This document shows, piece after piece, positions 62,501 through 64,000 of a stretch of DNA of 64,000 bases. The number at the start of each line of letters is the position of its first letter. The stretch's first letter is position 1. This stretch comes from Aliivibrio finisterrensis_A. Its GTDB lineage: Bacteria; Pseudomonadota; Gammaproteobacteria; Enterobacterales; Vibrionaceae. The translations under genes were made by a program, and so were the position numbers. The notes beneath the pieces were generated by a model that did not search any database, had not been told where the DNA came from, and worked only from the letters and a program-made list of their open reading frames with translations. The stretch lies in NCBI RefSeq assembly GCF_004167675.1, contig NZ_SEZQ01000019.1; one strand, given 5' to 3'.

Positions 62501-63384
62501 CAGATATGAAAATTCGCATTATTCCGACATTAGCGAAGATTACTGGCAGTATAGGTATCCCATGGGGGAGGATTGTCGTTAATGAATTGCCAGAAAGTGC
62601 GGTTGGTGTATCAAAGGATGAAGTGATTTTAAATAATGAGCTTCAACCGGTAGAGACTGCAACCACCTTACCAATGGAAGTCGAAACCAATATCAAAATC
62701 TCGATAGGTAATGATGTGCTTCTTTCTGCATTTGGTTTAGAAGCTGGTCTTGTTGGTCAATTAAATGTAACTCAGAGAAATAAAGCGCCATTTATTACTG
62801 GAGAAGTAAATATTGAAGATGGTACCTATCGTTCTTTCGGACAAGATTTACAAATAAGAAAAGGAAAGATTTTATTTAATGGTCCAGCAGATCAGCCTTA
62901 TGTAGATATCGAAGCTATTCGAAATCCAGATAATACCCAGGATGATGTGGTAGCGGGGGTTAAAGTGAGTGGTCCAGCAGATACTCCAAGAGTAGAGATA
63001 TTCTCATCTCCATCTATGCCTCAAGCAAATGCGTTATCTTATTTATTAAGAGGGCAGGATATAGATAGTGAATCTGGTGGAAATGCCATGACGACGACAC
63101 TGATAGGATTAAGCCTTGCTAAAAGCGGTAAAGTAGTCGGAGAGATTGGCCAAGCATTTGGTGTTCAGGATCTACAATTAGATACCGCTGGTTCCGGTGA
63201 CGACTCACAAGTGACAATAAGTGGCTACATAGCGCCAGATTTACAAGTTAAGTATGGGGTTGGTATTTTTAATTCACTTGGTGAATTTACGCTAAGGTAT
63301 CGAATTATCAGTGATCTATATGTAGAAGCTATTTCTGGAGTTGATAGTGCGGTTGATTTAATTTATCAATTTTCATTTGATTAA
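59593..63384 (+). CDS. tamB: Translocation and assembly module subunit TamB
   Basis: TamB is a 1263-residue envelope-spanning AsmA-like protein anchored in the inner membrane, which partners TamA and helps carry phospholipids or assemble outer-membrane proteins. It has one N-terminal helix (CICLALFFPMLILVLLLLIG, about residues 28-47), a long periplasmic body of repeated beta strands, and the C-terminal DUF490 domain ending in LYVEAISGVDSAVDLIYQFSF. Length matches E. coli (1259). No terminator is evident before the rRNA promoters. Confidence 0.97.
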   Translation: MSSLEENQEQVIDANQKRRFSRHCICLALFFPMLILVLLLLIGAIAFTNPGLKLLVWGAEKALPSLYIDNIEGSLLPEFSLSGISYQDKSFINAKVNHLRVAFTPECLMQPALCVDDISIDGLTLVLPELPETQKTEEPEPVEPSLLSIPIPINVTNISLNNINMDILGNRIQWRSFNTGVKLHHSDLTVTPLAWEKVSVELAKQKASQENTDESPKEKPTSKIILPSIYIPLNINVEKFALRDFTLQQDSQIKVNQLDFIAKAGEHDVHVNDFYLDMPQASLRMDSDVKLDGDYPLTLNAVLKVKETELKGHKMTLDVEGSVADLKASVKLSGGLQANIDAELQPLESTLPFNIKVSKGDIYWPLIGDKSITASIPNIRAKGDLNKYQFSGSLYIEGKEVPQTDIRLEGKGDTSSVNINDLLIDTLGGQVSGGAEIDWRSLLQWKGDIDLQNIQPGIQWEAAEGNISGRISTSGSLTEEGGWNALLPEIDIKGIFRKYPLDVHGSLFAHDKDGKGEFNIDIPSLALHHGDNGIEVTGEVNKELDLNVDVNFPELSDSVPDLYGKLFGKVALTGKVTEPKIELDIDALGLKWKKEATLKKASINGYIVPMPKINADLRVDLSKGQYKKQILEALNIKFNGKEESHRLSVNLDSNVIDSYLVIDGALDRKKAWKGELSKAEVKTEIGPWRLNKKAALAYDIQTSEVFVQANCWSQGVTSLCLNKDLLAGKSGIVDLSVNHFEFSKLKAFLPEETKVNGEANLNVIAKWEEQKKPYVKAALYLPKGNVQQQMEQPLIIGWDEIKVNTEMEDDALNANWLIGLTDNGQLNGQMLIDDLTGKKTIKGISNIEALSLSMFEPALGEYSQLQGIINSKINFSGPILHPKSVGDLVINKVVVKGEVSPVDISNGDIKIKMNGYDGELVSKITTPDGDLHINGSADWHDLKNWKAGLDVFGNELQVNVPPMVKLKVKPDMKIRIIPTLAKITGSIGIPWGRIVVNELPESAVGVSKDEVILNNELQPVETATTLPMEVETNIKISIGNDVLLSAFGLEAGLVGQLNVTQRNKAPFITGEVNIEDGTYRSFGQDLQIRKGKILFNGPADQPYVDIEAIRNPDNTQDDVVAGVKVSGPADTPRVEIFSSPSMPQANALSYLLRGQDIDSESGGNAMTTTLIGLSLAKSGKVVGEIGQAFGVQDLQLDTAGSGDDSQVTISGYIAPDLQVKYGVGIFNSLGEFTLRYRIISDLYVEAISGVDSAVDLIYQFSFD

Positions 63385-63395
63385 AATGAGTCAAT

Positions 63396-63404
63396 TGTGG
63401 ATAA
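63396..63404 (+). promoter_or_regulatory. DnaA box
   Basis: TGTGGATAA is a perfect match to the strong DnaA box (TTATCCACA on the other strand). A single box of 9 bp can occur by chance. Confidence 0.4.
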
Positions 63405-63510
63405 CTTTGTGTGCAAGCTGTGTTGGTTGTAAGGGTAAGAAAGTATAAGTTTTCCATTGCTTAAATGACCATCAAACAGAAAGAAAACATGCAAAAAAAT
63501 GCATTTAACG

Positions 63511-63538
63511 CTTGCTAATGTGATCGAACTCCCTATAA
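63511..63538 (+). promoter_or_regulatory. rRNA promoter P1
   Basis: TTGCTA, a 16-bp spacer and TATAAT followed by a GC-rich discriminator (GCGACC), as in E. coli rrn P1. The A-rich block upstream suits an UP element. Such promoters are controlled by ppGpp and growth rate. Confidence 0.85.
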
Positions 63539-63625
63539 TGCGACCTCACTGACACGGAGCGCTCAGCATAGAGCAGCAAAGGGTTGGTGGAAAGATGGTT
63601 AAGAAATTTAGTTTCAAATAAGTGC

Positions 63626-63653
63626 TTGACACTGAAACTTAAATCGATAAAAT
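63626..63653 (+). promoter_or_regulatory. rRNA promoter P2
   Basis: TTGACA (63626-63631), a 16-bp spacer and TAAAAT (63648-63653), about 115 bp downstream of P1, the usual layout. Confidence 0.8.
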
Positions 63654-63702
63654 GACCGTCCTCTTCACAGGAAAGCAGAAACGCTTTGAAAGTAGAAGAA
63701 AA

Positions 63703-63715
63703 GCTCTTTAACAAT
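63703..63715 (+). promoter_or_regulatory. rRNA antitermination boxA
   Basis: GCTCTTTAACAAT matches the rrn boxA to which NusB and NusE (S10) bind. It lies in the leader downstream of P2. Confidence 0.85.
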
Positions 63716-63880
63716 TTGAAACCTATTAATCTGTGTGGGCACTTGTGAGTTGATAATCACTATTTGCGAAAGCAAATAAAAAATCAATGAACTGAGTGAC
63801 TACACAAAATTACTTTTATGTAACAATCAGTATTAATCATTGAGCCGGTTTTGTTTCTGCTGAAGCAAACCAAAAAACTT

Positions 63881-64000
63881 TAATTGAAGAGTTTGATCAT
63901 GGCTCAGATTGAACGCTGGCGGCAGGCCTAACACATGCAAGTCGAGCGGTAACAGAAATTAGCTTGCTAATTTGCTGACGAGCGGCGGACGGGTGAGTAA
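63881..64000 (+). rRNA. rrs: 16S ribosomal RNA (5' end only)
   Basis: The mature 5' end is recognised by AATTGAAGAGTTTGATCATG and GCTCAGATTGAACGCTGGCG. The V1 hairpin follows (AGCTTGCTAATTTGCTGACG region) and then GCGGACGGGTGAGTAA. The gene continues off the right edge. The V1 sequence is of the Vibrio/Aliivibrio kind, but a species call would need the rest. Confidence 0.98.

Larger units (their letters stand above)
63385..63880. other. rRNA operon control region
   Basis: This 496-bp stretch between tamB and 16S rRNA holds a DnaA box, an A-rich UP-like segment (63482-63505), promoters P1 and P2, boxA, and the leader RNA. The long run of AAAACC-type words near 63865 belongs to the leader. No protein gene is supported; a 69-codon frame on the minus strand is a shadow. 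Confidence 0.8.

Noticed and set aside
63505..63714. 69-codon frame on the minus strand in the rRNA leader
   Set aside because: It lies over P1, P2 and boxA and has no ribosome-binding site; a shadow of the leader.

Overview
The window is a piece of a gammaproteobacterial chromosome, most likely from the Vibrionaceae and probably the genus Aliivibrio (A. fischeri, logei or salmonicida group). The basis is AT-rich DNA, typical Vibrio gene neighbourhoods (argR divergent from mdh, ispB/rplU-rpmA-obgE, lptD-surA-pdxA-rsmA-apaH, dnaB-alr, cysJIH, cysDN-SLC13-cysC, a Zrg-type zinc locus, fklB/ytfB, msrA/tamAB) and the 5' end of a 16S rRNA gene at the right edge. The species is inference; no alignment was run. 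Almost everything is conserved housekeeping DNA. I see no prophage, complete insertion sequence, CRISPR array or tRNA gene.

Layout. 1-2.3 kb: 5' part of a TAXI-type TRAP solute receptor, argR, and divergent mdh. 2.3-7.5 kb: ispB, ribosomal proteins L21 and L27, the GTPase ObgE, a YjjP/YjjB-type exporter pair and folA. 7.6-14.3 kb: a minus-strand envelope/cofactor/RNA-modification run, lptD-surA-pdxA-rsmA, then apaH; apaG is missing from its usual place. 14.6-21.4 kb: djlA, a DUF547 protein, and the leuABCD operon with a leader peptide and attenuator. 21.6-30.7 kb: a two-gene RND efflux system, a DUF481 outer-membrane protein, dnaB, alr and a POTRA-less Omp85-like barrel. 30.9-36.2 kb: pgi, cheX, zur, dusA, a TIGR04219-type barrel and a small unknown gene. 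36.3-40.6 kb: cysJIH. 40.7-46.2 kb: a DUF2780 protein, fklB and divergent ytfB/oapA-like gene, an EamA permease, elaA and cpdB. 46.5-51.3 kb: cysD-cysN-SLC13 permease-cysC. 51.4-57.8 kb: a TIGR03899 protein, a candidate 30-residue membrane peptide, the zinc-linked Zrg-type operon, ytfJ, ytfK and msrA. 57.9-63.4 kb: tamA-tamB. 63.4-64 kb: rRNA promoters P1/P2, boxA and the start of 16S rRNA.

Functional links. The two cys clusters together cover assimilatory sulfate reduction from uptake (SLC13 permease), activation (CysDN, CysC) and PAPS reduction (CysH) to sulfide (CysJI). LptD and SurA are chaperone and client in outer-membrane assembly, and TamA-TamB add a second envelope machine. Zur, encoded at 33.4-33.8 kb, probably represses the Zrg-type operon through a near-consensus Zur box at 56073-56093. 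ArgR has two box-like sequences in its own leader and another over the candidate mdh -35.

Between genes there is an unusual amount of small repeat structure: an 83-bp inverted repeat (4242-4324), a 184-bp nested inverted-repeat element (7625-7808), a 12-copy CCTGAAT array (32723-32806), a 4-copy CTAGTCT array (32845-32872), and a hairpin-plus-CCTGAAT module found at the 3' ends of both cheX and leuD. These repeats, the leu attenuator, the Zur circuit and the 30-residue peptide are the most interesting parts of an otherwise ordinary region. No wholly new multi-gene system was evident.
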